The notes: generated from the sequence alone by a model not told the origin. Positions 40,402 through 50,813 are shown, counted from the stretch's first letter. The stretch is DNA of 64,000 bases from Curtobacterium flaccumfaciens (GCA_029689965.1 CP121450.1:1488001-1552000), one strand, 5' to 3'. Translations and numbers: made by a program.

Positions 40402-41909
40402 CGATCACCGACACGACCACCACCACCGTCGGGCACTGGATCGACGGCACCCGTGTCGAGTCGACCTCGGGCAACACCGCTCCGGTCTACGATCCGGCGC
40501 TCGGCGTCGCGACGAAGCAGGTCGCCCTCGCGAACGAGGACGAGATCCAGGCCGCCATCGCCAGCGCGAAGGCCGCGTTCCCGAAGTGGAGCAACCTGTC
40601 GCTCGCGAAGCGCCAGGCGATCCTGTTCTCGTTCCGCGAGATCCTCAACCGTGACAAGGCCGAGCTCGCCGAGATCATCACGAGCGAGCACGGCAAGGTC
40701 ATCGACGACGCACTCGGCGAGATCGCCCGCGGGCAGGAGGTCGTCGAGCTCGCCACGAACATCCCATCGCTGCTCAAGGGCGAGTTCTCGGACCAGGTGT
40801 CCACGGGCATCGACGTCTACTCGATCCGCCAGCCCCTCGGTGTCGTCGGCATCATCTCGCCGTTCAACTTCCCGGCGATGGTCCCGCTGTGGTTCCTCCC
40901 GATCGCGATCGCCGCGGGCAACACCGTCGTGCTGAAGCCGTCCGAGAAGGACCCGTCGGCGGCGATCTGGCTCGCCGAGAAGTTCCAGGAGGCCGGGCTC
41001 CCCGACGGTGTGTTCAACGTCCTCAACGGCGACAAGCTGAGCGTCGACGGGCTCCTCACGAGCCCCGACGTCGAGTCGATCTCGTTCGTCGGTTCGACGC
41101 CGATCGCGCAGTACGTGTACGAGACGGGCACGAAGCACGGCAAGCGCGTGCAGGCCCTCGGCGGCGCGAAGAACCACATGCTGGTGCTGCCGGACGCCGA
41201 CCTCGACCTCGTGGCGGACAACGCGATCAACGCGGGCTTCGGGTCCGCGGGTGAGCGGTGCATGGCGATCTCGGTCGTCGTGGCGGTGGAGCCGGTGGCG
41301 GACGAGCTCATCGAGAAGATCACGGCCCGTGCAGCGACGCTGCGCATCGGTGACGGGCGTCGCGGGTGCGACATGGGCCCGCTGGTCACGAAGCAGCATC
41401 GCGACAAGGTCGCCTCGTACATCGAGGTCGCAGAGCAGGACGGTGCGGTGGTTGTGGTGGACGGCCGCACCGTCCGACCCGACGGCGACGAGAACGGCTT
41501 CTGGCTGGGCCCGACGCTGATCGACCGGGTCCCCACCACGAGCCGCGTCTACACCGAGGAGATCTTCGGTCCGGTGCTCGCGGTGGTCCGTGTCGCCAGC
41601 TACGAGGAGGGCCTCGAGCTCATCAACTCGGGCGCGTACGGCAACGGCACGGCGATCTTCACCAACGACGGCGGAGCCGCGCGTCGCTTCCAGCGGGACG
41701 TGCAGGTCGGCATGATCGGCATCAACGTGCCGATCCCGGTGCCGGTCGCGTACTACTCCTTCGGCGGGTGGAAGAACTCGCTGTTCGGTGACCACAAGGC
41801 GTACGGCGCCGACGGCGTGAGCTTCTTCACGCGGCAGAAGGCGATCACGTCCCGGTGGCTCGACCCGTCGCACGGCGGCATCAACCTCGGCTTCCCGTCG
41901 AACGCCTGA
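40398..41909 (+). CDS. iolA: CoA-acylating methylmalonate-semialdehyde dehydrogenase
   Basis: Oxidises malonate semialdehyde (or methylmalonate semialdehyde) to acetyl-CoA (propionyl-CoA) at the end of inositol catabolism. Intact, 503 residues. GIISPFNFPAMVPLWFLPIA and TVVLKPSEKDPSA bind NAD, ALGGAKNHMLVLPDAD is diagnostic for MmsA/IolA, and the catalytic Cys is in GSAGERCMAIS. C-terminus SFFTRQKAITSRW. Start ATG overlaps the previous stop. Confidence 0.95.
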   Translation: MTITDTTTTTVGHWIDGTRVESTSGNTAPVYDPALGVATKQVALANEDEIQAAIASAKAAFPKWSNLSLAKRQAILFSFREILNRDKAELAEIITSEHGKVIDDALGEIARGQEVVELATNIPSLLKGEFSDQVSTGIDVYSIRQPLGVVGIISPFNFPAMVPLWFLPIAIAAGNTVVLKPSEKDPSAAIWLAEKFQEAGLPDGVFNVLNGDKLSVDGLLTSPDVESISFVGSTPIAQYVYETGTKHGKRVQALGGAKNHMLVLPDADLDLVADNAINAGFGSAGERCMAISVVVAVEPVADELIEKITARAATLRIGDGRRGCDMGPLVTKQHRDKVASYIEVAEQDGAVVVVDGRTVRPDGDENGFWLGPTLIDRVPTTSRVYTEEIFGPVLAVVRVASYEEGLELINSGAYGNGTAIFTNDGGAARRFQRDVQVGMIGINVPIPVPVAYYSFGGWKNSLFGDHKAYGADGVSFFTRQKAITSRWLDPSHGGINLGFPSNA

Positions 41910-41958
41910 TCCGGCCGCCACGACAGACGAGCAGCACGACGCGAGCACGAGAGCAGCA

Positions 41959-42876
41959 ATGACGCAGCAGAACTGGTTCAACCCGAAGGGGACCCGTCCG
42001 GAGGACGGCTGGACGGACGTCATCGACGGCCGCGTGGACGGTTGGGCGCACACCGGCATCCGCACGGGTAAGCTGACCGACGGAGGCGAGTTGCGCCTCC
42101 AGGCAGCTCCCGTGGAACGGATCGTCATCCCGCTCGCCGGGTCCTTCCAGGTCGACTACGACGGTGCCGCAGGCGCCGGAGAGCAGGCCCTGGAGGGACG
42201 TGGCGGGGTCTTCGAGGGGCCCACCGACGTCCTGTACCTGGGTTCCGGGTCGGAGGCCCGGATCACCGGGTCCGGTCGGGTGGCGGTCGCCGAGGCGCCC
42301 ACCGAGACGGTCAAGCCGAGCGCGTACATCGCCAGGCAGGACGTCCCGGTGGAGCTCCGCGGTGCCGGCCAGTCGAGCCGTCAGGTGCACAACTTCGGCA
42401 CCCCGGCGGCCCTCGACGCGGTCAAGTTCATCGTGTGCGAGGTGATCACACCGGCGGGGAACTGGTCGTCGTACCCGCCGCACAAGCACGACACGAACGT
42501 GCCCGGCGAGGAGTCGAACCTCGAGGAGATCTACTACTACGAGGCTGCTGTCTCCCGAGACGTCGTGTCGCGCGGGATCGAGGTCCCGGAGTCGGCCGAC
42601 CCGTTCGCGCTGCACCGCACCTACGCCTCCGACGAGCGCGAGATCGACGAGTTCCGCGAAGTCCGCACGGGCGACATCGCGCTCGTTCCGCACGGGTGGC
42701 ACGGCCCCGCCGTCGCCGCCCCCGGCTACGACATGTACTACCTGAACGTGATGGCCGGGCCCGACCCGGAGCGCGTCTGGAACATCACCGACGACCCGGC
42801 ACACGGCTGGGTCCGACAGGCCTGGGCGAGCGAGCAGCTCGATCCGCGCCTGCCCTACCGGAAGGAGGACGCGTGA
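41959..42876 (+). CDS. iolB: 5-deoxy-glucuronate isomerase
   Basis: Cupin enzyme isomerising 5-deoxy-D-glucuronate to 2-deoxy-5-keto-D-gluconate. Intact, 305 residues. ERIVIPLAGSFQVDYDG in the first cupin, then SSYPPHKHDTNVPGEESNLEEIYYY, with metal His and Glu ligands, and GDIALVPHGWHGPAVAAPGYDMYYLN, with a further His. Ends GTGA-overlapping iolD. Confidence 0.94.
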   Translation: MTQQNWFNPKGTRPEDGWTDVIDGRVDGWAHTGIRTGKLTDGGELRLQAAPVERIVIPLAGSFQVDYDGAAGAGEQALEGRGGVFEGPTDVLYLGSGSEARITGSGRVAVAEAPTETVKPSAYIARQDVPVELRGAGQSSRQVHNFGTPAALDAVKFIVCEVITPAGNWSSYPPHKHDTNVPGEESNLEEIYYYEAAVSRDVVSRGIEVPESADPFALHRTYASDEREIDEFREVRTGDIALVPHGWHGPAVAAPGYDMYYLNVMAGPDPERVWNITDDPAHGWVRQAWASEQLDPRLPYRKEDA

Positions 42877-44790
42877 CCACCACCGCGCGCCAGCTCGGGG
42901 AGACCCGGCGCATGACCGTCGGCCAGGCACTCGTCGAGTTCCTCGCCAACCAGTGGACCGTCGACGGCGGCGTCCGCGAACGCACCATCCCCGGATCTTC
43001 GGCATCTTCGGCCACGGCAACGTCGCGGGGGTCGGCCAGGCGGTCAAGCAGCTCCACGTCGAGCGGCCGGGCCTGCTGCCCTACCACCAGGCCCGCAACG
43101 AGCAGGCGATGGTGCACGAGGCCGTCGGCTTCGCCCGCATGCACCGTCGCCGTGCCACCTTCGCCAGCACGGCGTCCGTCGGCCCGGGGGCCGCGAACAT
43201 GCTCACCGCCGCCGCCCTCGCGACGACGAACCGCCTGCCCGCGCTGCTGCTGCCGTCCGACACGTTCGCGACGCGGACCACCGACCCGGTGCTCCAGCAG
43301 ATCGAGTTGCCGCACGACACGTCGCTGCAGGTGACCGACGCGTTCCGCCCGCTCTCGCGCTACTTCGACCGCGTCGAGCGCCCGGAACAGCTGTTCTCCA
43401 TCGCCCTCGCGGCGATGCGCGTGCTCACCGACCCGGCCGAGACCGGCGCCGTGACCATCGCCCTGCCGGAGGACGTGCAGGCCGAGGAGTTCGACGTCCC
43501 CGTCGCGTTCCTGCAGCCGCGCGAGTGGCACATCCGCCGACCGCTGCCCGAGCACGGCCCGCTGGCGCGTGCGGTCGAGGCGATCAAGGCGGCCGAGCGG
43601 CCGGTCGTCGTCGCCGGCGGCGGTGTGCTCTACTCGGGTGCCGAGGACGAGCTCGCCGCCTTCGTCGAGGCGACCGGCATCCCGGTCGGCACCTCGCAGG
43701 CCGGCGGTGGCTCGCTCGTCTGGGACCACCCGCAGTACCTCGGTGGCGTCGGTGCGACCGGCACCGCCGCAGCGAACCGGATCGCGGAGCAGGCGGACGT
43801 CGTCATCGGGATCGGTACGCGGTACAGCGACTTCACGACGGCGTCGCGGACGGTGTTCCAGAACCCGGACGTGACGTTCGTCAACGTCAACGTCGCCTCG
43901 TTCGACGCGTACAAGCACGGTTCGCAGCTGCCGCTGATCGCGGACGCTCGGGAGGCGCTGGTCGCGCTGTCGGAGCAGCTCACGTCGTACTCGGTGGACG
44001 CCGCGTACGCGGCGGAGGTCGCCGACCGCAAGCGTGAGTGGGACGCCGTCGTCGACGCCGCCTTCGCGCCGTCCGGCCTCGCGCTGCCGGGCCAGCCGGA
44101 GATCATCGGCGCCGTCCAGGAGGTCTCCGACCCGCGGGACGTCGTCATCCAGGCCGCCGGCTCGCTGCCGGGCGACCTCCACAAGCTTTGGCGCGTGCGC
44201 GATGCGCTGGGTTACCACGTGGAGTACGCGTTCTCGTGCATGGGCTACGAGATCGCGGGCGGCATCGGCGTCCGCCGGGGCGCTCCGGACCGCGACGCGA
44301 TCGTCATGGTCGGCGACGGCTCGTACCTCATGCTCCACACCGAGCTCGTCACCGCCGTCGCCGAGGGCATCAAGATCGTCGTCGTCCTCATCCAGAACAA
44401 CGGCTACGCGTCGATCGGACACCTGTCCGAGACCGTCGGTTCCGAGCGGTACGGCACGAAGTACCGCTACCTCGACGAGACCGGTTCGTTCGAGGGGACG
44501 ACGTGCTCCCCGTCGACCTCGCCGCGAACGCCCGCTCGTACGGCGTCGACGTGATCGAGGTGCAGCCCGGGCCGAACGCCATCGACGACCTCAAGGCGGC
44601 GGTGCGCCAGGCGAAGGCGAACGACCACACCACGCTCGTGCACGTGCAGTCCGACCCGCTGGTCTACGCACCCGACGGTGCGGGCTGGTGGGACGTCCCC
44701 GTCGCCCAGACCTCGACCATGCCGAGCACGCAGCGGGCCCGCGCCGAGTACGAGCAGCAGGTCGCGTCGCAGCGACCCCTGCTCGGCTGA
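42873..44790 (+). CDS. iolD: 3D-(3,5/4)-trihydroxycyclohexane-1,2-dione hydrolase (two indels)
   Basis: ThDP-dependent ring-opening enzyme giving 5-deoxy-glucuronate. Three-domain acetolactate-synthase fold: FGIFGHGNVAGVGQAV and HQARNEQAMVHEAVGFAR (with the catalytic Glu) in the PYR domain, VVVAGGGVLYSGAEDEL in the middle domain, and MVGDGSYLMLHTEL with the ThDP metal motif GDGS...NN in the PP domain. Frames change near 42995 and 44497 (a GGGG run). About 637 residues. GTG start with GAAGGAGG upstream. Confidence 0.94.
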
Positions 44791-44829
44791 TCCGATCCGT
44801 CCACCACACCAGAAAGCGACAGCGACGTC

Positions 44830-45781
44830 ATGACCGACACCGCCACCCCGACCGGCAGTCCCGCAGCGGACCCGCAGGCGGCCCAGATCCGCATCGGCAC
44901 CGCCCCCGACTCGTGGGGCGTCTGGTTCCCCGACGACCCGGAGCAGGTGCCGTGGCAGCGCTTCCTCGACGAGGTCGTCGCGGCCGGCTACAAGTGGATC
45001 GAGCTCGGGCCGTACGGCTACCTTCCGACGGACCCGAACCAGCTGCAGGACGAGCTCGGGTCGCGCGGGCTCCAGCTGTCGGCCGGCACCGTGTTCACCG
45101 GCTTCCACAAGGGCGACGACCAGTTCCAGCGCGCTTGGGACCAGGCCGTCGCGGTGGCTGGGCTCGCCTCGAAGCTCGGCGCCGAGCACCTCGTCACGAT
45201 CCCGACCTGTGGCGTTCGGACGCCACCGAAGAGGTCCTGGAGCCGCGCACCCTCACGGACGAGCAGTGGGACCGCCTCGGCAAGGGGCACGACCAGCTCG
45301 GCAAGGCACTGCTCGAGGAGTTCGGCGTCCACCAGCAGTTCCACACGCACGCGGACAGCCACGTCGGCACCTACAAGGAGACCGTGCGGTTCCTCGAGGT
45401 GACGAACCCCGAGTACACGAACCTCTGCCTCGACACCGGGCACTTCGCGTACTACGGCGGCGACAACCTCAAGCTCATCGCCGAGCACCCGGAGCGCGTC
45501 GGCTACCTGCACCTCAAGCAGGTGAACACCGACCTGCTGTTCGACGTGCTGAAGAACGACGTCCCGTTCGCCACCGCCGTGTCGCAGGGGATCATGGTCG
45601 AGCCGCCGTTCGGGACGCCCGACCTCGCACCGATCATCGAGGCCGTCGCGCAGATCAACCCGGACGTCTTCGGCATCGTCGAGCAGGACATGTACGGCTG
45701 CTCGGTCGACACCCCGGCCCCATCGCGGACCGCACCTTCAAGCACATCTTCGGCTCCACCTCGGCCGCGCGCGCCGAGTAG
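44830..45781 (+). CDS. iolE: Inosose dehydratase, TIM barrel (two indels)
   Basis: Dehydrates 2-keto-myo-inositol to 3D-trihydroxycyclohexane-1,2-dione; metal-dependent xylose-isomerase-like barrel. APDSWGVWFPDDPEQ at the N-terminus is a hallmark of IolE. GYKWIELGPYGYLPTDP, QFHTHADSHVGT and LCLDTGHFAYYGGDN carry metal ligands, and DVFGIVEQDMYGC ends the barrel. Frames change near 45210 (CCCGGACC apparently read as CCCGACC) and 45718 (a C run). About 317 residues. Confidence 0.93.
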
Positions 45782-45818
45782 TCGGTCCGCCGAGCGTCAT
45801 CCACCACAGGAGAACACC

Positions 45819-46870
45819 ATGACCACGCAGAACCTCCGCGTCGCCGTCGTCGGCGCCGGCATGATGGGCGCCGACCACGTCCGCCGCATCACCGCGAAGA
45901 TCTCGAACGCCGACGTCGTCGCCGTCGTCGAGCCGGACGAGGCGCGTGCCCGGGCCGCTGCCGCCCTCGCCCCGGGTGCGATCACCGCCGCGTCGTTCGA
46001 CGAGGCCCTCGAGCAGACCGCGATCGACGGCGTCATCATCGCCACGCCGGGCTTCCTGCACGAGCCCATCCTCGTGACCGCTCTCGAGCGAGGGCTCACG
46101 GTGCTCTGCGAGAAGCCGCTCACGACCTCGGCCGAGGACAGCCTGCGGATCGTCGAGCTCGAGCAGCAGAAGGCGGACCGCCCGAAGATCCAGGTCGGCT
46201 TCATGCGTCGCTTCGACGCCGGGTACCAGGAGCTCCGCGCCCTCCGCGAGTCGGGGCCAACGGTGCCCTGCTCGCCCTGCACCACGCGCACCGCAACCCG
46301 ACGACGCCGCCCAACTTCAGCGAGTCGATGCTCATCCACGACTCGGTGATCCACGAGATCGACATCATCCCGTTCCTGACGGGCGAGAAGATCACGAACG
46401 TCGAGGTCAAGAAGCCGCGCAAGAACTCCCTCGCGCCGGACGACCTGCCCGAACCGCAGTTCGTGCTGTTCACCACCGAGTCGGGGATCCTGGCGATCGT
46501 CGAGATCAACGTGAACGCCCAGTTCGGGTACCAGGTCACGACCGACGCGGTCTTCGAGTCCGGCGTCGCCTACATCGGCCGCGAGACCGCGCAGACCATC
46601 GTTTCCGCCGGGGTCTCCGGCCAGGGCGTCACCCCGTCGTTCAAGGAGCGCTTCGGCGCCGCCTACGACGAGGAGGTCCAGCGCTGGGTCGACGCTGCTC
46701 GGCTCGGCGGGATCGACGGCCCGAGCGCCTGGGACGGGTACACGGCGTCGGTGGTCGCCGAGGTCGCGGTCCGCGCGCAGCAGTCCGGCGCGGACGAGAC
46801 GGTCGAGTACGCGCTCGAGAAGCCCGCGTTCTACGACATCGCCGCCGCCGACGAGCTCGCGGGAGCGTAG
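45819..46870 (+). CDS. iolG: Inositol 2-dehydrogenase, Gfo/Idh/MocA family (one indel)
   Basis: Oxidises myo-inositol to 2-keto-myo-inositol with NAD. RVAVVGAGMMGADHVRRI is the Rossmann loop, VLCEKPLTTSAEDSL the conserved EKP segment, and MLIHDSVIHEIDIIPFLTGE supplies the catalytic Asp/His pair. The frame changes near 46258 (a G run). About 350 residues. ATG preceded by CAGGAG. Confidence 0.92.
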
Positions 46871-46873
46871 TCC

Positions 46874-47744
46874 GTGCCGAAGATCGCACTCGACCCGACG
46901 CCGTTCCACCACGACCTGTCGCTGCTCGAGTTCCCGAAGAAGGTCGCCGACCTCGGGTACGAGTACCTGCAGCCTGACGCCGCACAAGGACTTCATCCCG
47001 TTCTACGCGCACCCGAAGGCCGACGACGACCTCGTCGACGCGTTCGCCGCGGCGAGCCGCGATGCCGGTGTGCAGGTCGCGAGCGTGCTGCCGGTCCTCC
47101 GCTGGTCGGGCCCCGACAAGGAGACCCGCCAGGCCGCGGTGAAGAAGTGGAAGCGCGTCATCGAGATCACGAAACGCCTCGGCGTGGACACGATCAACAC
47201 CGAGTTCTCCGGCCGACCGGAGCGCGCCGAGGAGTCCGAGGACCAGTTCTACTGGGCCATGGAGGAGCTCCTGCCGATCATCGAGGCATCGGACATCCGT
47301 GTGCTCATCGACCCGCACCCCGACGACTTCGTCGAGGACGGTCTCGAGGCGCTCCGGGTGATCCGCGGGCTCAACTCGAAGCGCATCGGCTTCGTCTACG
47401 TCGCCTGCCACACGTTCCACTACGGCGGCAACATGGACGAGATCATCGACGCCGCCGGCGACTCGCTGCAGCTCGTCCACGTCGCGGACGCCTACGACCA
47501 CACGCGGTCACACGGCCTCCGCTACATCTCGAACCCTCCCGGCAACACGGCGCGCGTGCACCAGCACCTGCCGATCGGCCAGGCCGACGTCGACTTCGAC
47601 GCGTTCTGGGCGGCCCTCGACCGCGTGGGCTTCTCCGCCCGCGACGACACGGTCGCCGTCTCGAGCGTCTTCGCCGAGGACGAGAACGCCGACGAGGTCT
47701 CGCGGTACCAGCTCGACACGATCACGAAGGGACTCACACGATGA
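46874..47744 (+). CDS. iolH: IolH-type sugar phosphate isomerase/epimerase (one indel)
   Basis: TIM-barrel protein of the xylose-isomerase-like superfamily; the IolH role in inositol catabolism is undefined. ALDPTPFHHDLSLLEFPKK at the N-terminus, VLIDPHPDDFVEDGLEALR, YVACHTFHYGGNMDEII and ISNPPGNTARVHQHLPIGQ, with the barrel's metal-binding residues. The frame changes at 46973, where CAGCTGACG appears as CAGCCTGACG (an AGCT site). GTG starts 3 bp after iolG; overlaps the transaldolase by 4 bp. Confidence 0.88.
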
Positions 47745-48855
47745 CCACGACCCTCGAGACGTCGGCCACCACGACCGGCGTCGACACCCGCCCCGTCACC
47801 CTGCAGGCCGCGGAGCAGACCGTGACCGCGCTGTGGAACGACTCCGCGGACCCGCACGAGCTGTCGACCGCCATCCACGAGTACGGCGCCGTCGGCGCCA
47901 CCTGCAACCCGGTCATCGCGTACACGTGCATCAAGCAGGACCCGCAGGTCTGGGAGCCGCGCATCCGCGAGATCGCGGCCGAGAACCCGACCGCGGGGGA
48001 TTCCTGGATCGGCTGGAAGGCCGTCGAGGAGCTCTCCGTCGCCGCCGCCGAGCAGCTGCTGCCGGCGTTCGAGGCGTCGGGTGGGCGCAACGGCCGGCTG
48101 TCGATGCAGACCGACCCGCGCTTCCACCGCGACGCCGACGCGCTCGTCGAGCAGGCCGTCAGGTTCTCCCGGCTCGCGCCGAACATCATCGTGAAGATCC
48201 CCGCGACCAAGGTCGGCATCGCCGCGATCGAAGAAGCCGCCTACCGCGGTGTCTCGATCAACGCCACCGTGTCGTTCACGGTGCCACAGGTCGTCGCCGT
48301 CGGCGAGGCCATCGAGCGCTCCCTCGACCGTCGCGCCGCCGAGGGGATGCCGGACCAGGAGTTCGGCCACGTCGTCACGCTGATGGCCGGCCGCTTCGAC
48401 GACTGGCTCAAGACCGTCGTGAAGCGCGACCACGTCATGGTGGACCCGGGCATCCTCGAGTGGGCCGGTGTCGCTGCCGTGAAGAACGCCCACCGGATCT
48501 TCCGGGAGCGCGGCTTCCGCTCGCGCGTGCTCGTCGCCGCGTTCCGGAATGCCCTGCAGTGGTCGGAGTTCCAGGGCGGGGACCTCGTCGTCTCGCCGCC
48601 GTTCCAGTGGTCGAAGGACATCAACGACAACGCGTTCCCGTTCCGCCCGGACGCCATCGACGACGAGGTCCCCGCATCGGTGATCGCGGCGCTCCGTGCG
48701 GCGACGCCGGAGTTCGCCCGGGCTACGACGTGGACGGCATGACGATCGACGAGTTCGACCGGTTCGGTGCGACCGTGACGACCCTGCGCCAGTTCCTCGA
48801 CGCGGACGCGAAGCTCGACGCCCTCGTGCGGGACATCATCGTCCCCGCGGCCTGA
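47741..48855 (+). CDS. Transaldolase family protein in the iol operon (one indel)
   Basis: Class I aldolase-fold enzyme. GAVGATCNPVIAYTCIKQD is the N-terminal transaldolase signature, LAPNIIVKIPATKVGIAAIEE holds the Schiff-base Lys, and GVSINATVSFTVPQVVAVGEA follows. About 370 residues, longer than canonical TalB; the C-terminal FDRFGATVTTLRQF segment lies after a break near 48722. Translationally coupled to iolH (ATGA). A transaldolase has no step in the textbook Bacillus pathway, so its role here is open. Confidence 0.88.
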
Positions 48856-48887
48856 CACGACGAGTTCTGCGTCGCCCTCTCGCCGGA

Positions 48888-48926
48888 GCGACAGTCCGCC
48901 GCGAACTGTTCGCGGCAGGCTGTCGC
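48888..48926 (+). terminator. Terminator of the iol operon
   Basis: An 18-bp stem with two mismatches (GCGACAG to CTGTCGC) and a CTG loop, 33 bp after the transaldolase stop, followed by TTCGGCGTTCC. Confidence 0.65.
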
Positions 48927-48997
48927 TTCGGCGTTCCGGTCGACCGTCCCGTCCCGAGCTCGGTCGCTCTGCCGCAGAAGTCAGCACCGGCCGCGCA

Positions 48998-49030
48998 TGT
49001 GCTGACAATTACCGCTGCGTGCCGTAGAAT
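48998..49030 (+). promoter_or_regulatory. Predicted promoter and operator of the second inositol dehydrogenase gene
   Basis: -35 CTGACA (49002-49007), 17-bp spacer, -10 TAGAAT (49025-49030). The operator-like TGTGCTGACA (48998-49007) overlaps the -35 exactly as at the iol promoter, with one mismatch to TGTC-N2-GACA. Start expected near 49037. Confidence 0.68.
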
Positions 49031-49069
49031 CGTTGGCGCGCTCCAACCCGCGCGAACGAAGGAGTTCCC

Positions 49070-50277
49070 GTGACCACCAGCACCCTCGACACCCTCGGTG
49101 TCGGCCTCATCTCCGTCGGCTGGATGGGGCGACTGCACTCCCGCGCCTACCGTGCCCTGCCCGACCACTTCCCCGAGCTCGGCGTCCAGCCCAGGCTCGT
49201 CGTCGCCGCGGACCCGATCGAGGCCGCCCGCGAGCAGGCCGTCACCCGTCTGGGCTACGAGCGTGCGGTCGCCGACTACCACGAGGTCCTCGCCGACCCG
49301 TCCGTCGACGTCGTGTCGATCTGCTCGCCGAACTTCCTGCACCGCGAGATGGCCGTCGCCGCCGCAGCCGCCGGCAAGCCGTTCTGGATCGAGAAGCCGA
49401 TGGGCCGGTACGCCAGCGACTCCCGCGAGATCCACGAGGCCGTGCAGCGCGCCGGCGTCGTCACCAGCGTCGGCTTCAACTACCGGCACGCCCCCGCGAT
49501 CGAACGGGCGCGCGAGCTGGTGCGCAGCGGTCGGCTCGGCCGGATCACGAACGTTCGCGGCAGTCTCCTCGCCGACTACTCCTCCGACCCCGCGGCGCCG
49601 CTCACCTGGCGCTTCGAACGGGAGCGCGCCGGTTCGGGCGTCCTCGGCGACCTGCTCTCCCACGGCCTCGACCTCGCGCAGTACGTCGTCGGACGGATCG
49701 CGAGCGTGAGCGCCCTCGCCGAGACGTTCATCGAGTCCCGTCCGCGGCCTGCTGCCGGGATCGTCGACCGCTCCGCTGCCGTCACCGGGGAGCTCGGCGC
49801 GGTGGAGAACGAGGACTACGCCGCCCTGCTGTTCCGCTTCGAGGACGGCGCCGTCGGCACCATGGACTCCAGCCGGGTGATGCGCGGGCCGCACGCCGAG
49901 TACACGTTCGAGGTCTACGGCACGAAGGGGTCGATCCGGTGGGACTTCCAGCGCCTCAACGAGCTCGAGGTGTACCTCAACGGGCAGGAGGTCGACGGGT
50001 ACGCCATGCACTACGTCGCTCCCGGTGACGGCGAGTTCGCGCGGTTCCAGCCCGGAGCCGGCACGGCGATGGGCTACGACGACCTCAAGACCATCGAGGC
50101 CGCCCAGTTCGTCGCGAGCGTCCGTCGCGGGAGCAGCTCGCACCGTCGGTCGCCGACGGCCTGGCGACCGCGTCGATCGTGGAAGCGGCCGAGGCGTCGC
50201 TCGCCGACGGGGCGTGGCACGAGGTGGCGCGCGTCGACGGGCCGCTCACCTACTCGGCGGCGACCCCCGTGATCTAG
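49070..50277 (+). CDS. Gfo/Idh/MocA family oxidoreductase, probable inositol dehydrogenase (one indel)
   Basis: NAD(P)-dependent sugar or inositol dehydrogenase. GTG with GAAGGAG eight bases earlier. VGLISVGWMGRLHSRAY is the nucleotide loop (GWMG variant), FWIEKPMGRYASDSREI the EKP segment, and GDLLSHGLDLAQYVVG supplies the catalytic His-Asp. The frame changes near 50133 (GGGG run); ends TAG 50275-50277. About 400 residues. Its own promoter and operator suggest it serves an alternative inositol isomer or related cyclitol (inference). Confidence 0.88.
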
Positions 50278-50293
50278 ACGGTCGCTGATGCGG

Positions 50294-50333
50294 GACGGGA
50301 GGCGCGGTGCCAGCTGGCACCGCGCCTCCCGTC
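50294..50333. terminator. REP-like palindrome after the dehydrogenase
   Basis: Perfect 18-bp stem (50294-50311 with 50316-50333), AGCT loop; same GACGGGAGGCGCGGTGCC sequence as the copy at 26697. Confidence 0.75.
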
Positions 50334-50360
50334 TGGCTGTGGTGACTTCTCCACCCTGCT

Positions 50361-50380
50361 TTGTTAGTATGTCGTAACAA
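50361..50380. promoter_or_regulatory. Operator-like repeat at the tautomerase promoter
   Basis: TTGTTA-N8-TAACAA inverted repeat overlapping a -10-like TAGTAT (50365-50370, with GTGACT 17 bp upstream). It includes TGTCGTAACA (50370-50379), one mismatch from the proposed GntR site. Confidence 0.5.
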
Positions 50381-50402
50381 AGTTCAGAACCCAGGAGGCA
50401 CC

Positions 50403-50810
50403 ATGCCGCTCGTCCGTATCGACCTCGCCACCGGCCGCACACCGGAACAGGTGCGCGCCATCGCAGACGCCGTCCACACGGCCATCGTCGACGTGTACGG
50501 CATCCCCGTCCGCGACCGGTTCCAGGTGATCACCGAGCACCCGGCGCAGCAGATCATCGCCGAGGACGCCGGACTCGGGTTCGAGCGCACCGATGGCGTC
50601 GTGATGATCCAGGTGTTCACGCAGCGCGGCCGCACCGACGAGGCGAAGACGACGCTCTACGCGGCGATCCACGATGCCCTGATCGCGGTCGGTGTCGCGA
50701 GCGAGGACGTCTTCATCGGCTACGTGGAGAACGGGCCGCAGGACTGGTCGTTCGGCTTCGGCCGCGCCCAGTACGTGACGGGCGAGCTCGGCGTGCCCGC
50801 CCTGGCGTGA
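50403..50810 (+). CDS. Tautomerase superfamily protein
   Basis: 4-oxalocrotonate tautomerase-like enzyme. Intact, 135 residues. Catalytic Pro directly follows the initiator Met (MPLVRIDLATGRTPEQ). GIPVRDRFQVITEHPAQQII and EDVFIGYVENGPQDWSFGFG match the longer tautomerase branch. AGGAGG sits just upstream. Convergent with gntR with 3 bp between stops and next to the iol locus; substrate unknown. Confidence 0.87.
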   Translation: MPLVRIDLATGRTPEQVRAIADAVHTAIVDVYGIPVRDRFQVITEHPAQQIIAEDAGLGFERTDGVVMIQVFTQRGRTDEAKTTLYAAIHDALIAVGVASEDVFIGYVENGPQDWSFGFGRAQYVTGELGVPALA

Positions 50811-50813
50811 CGG

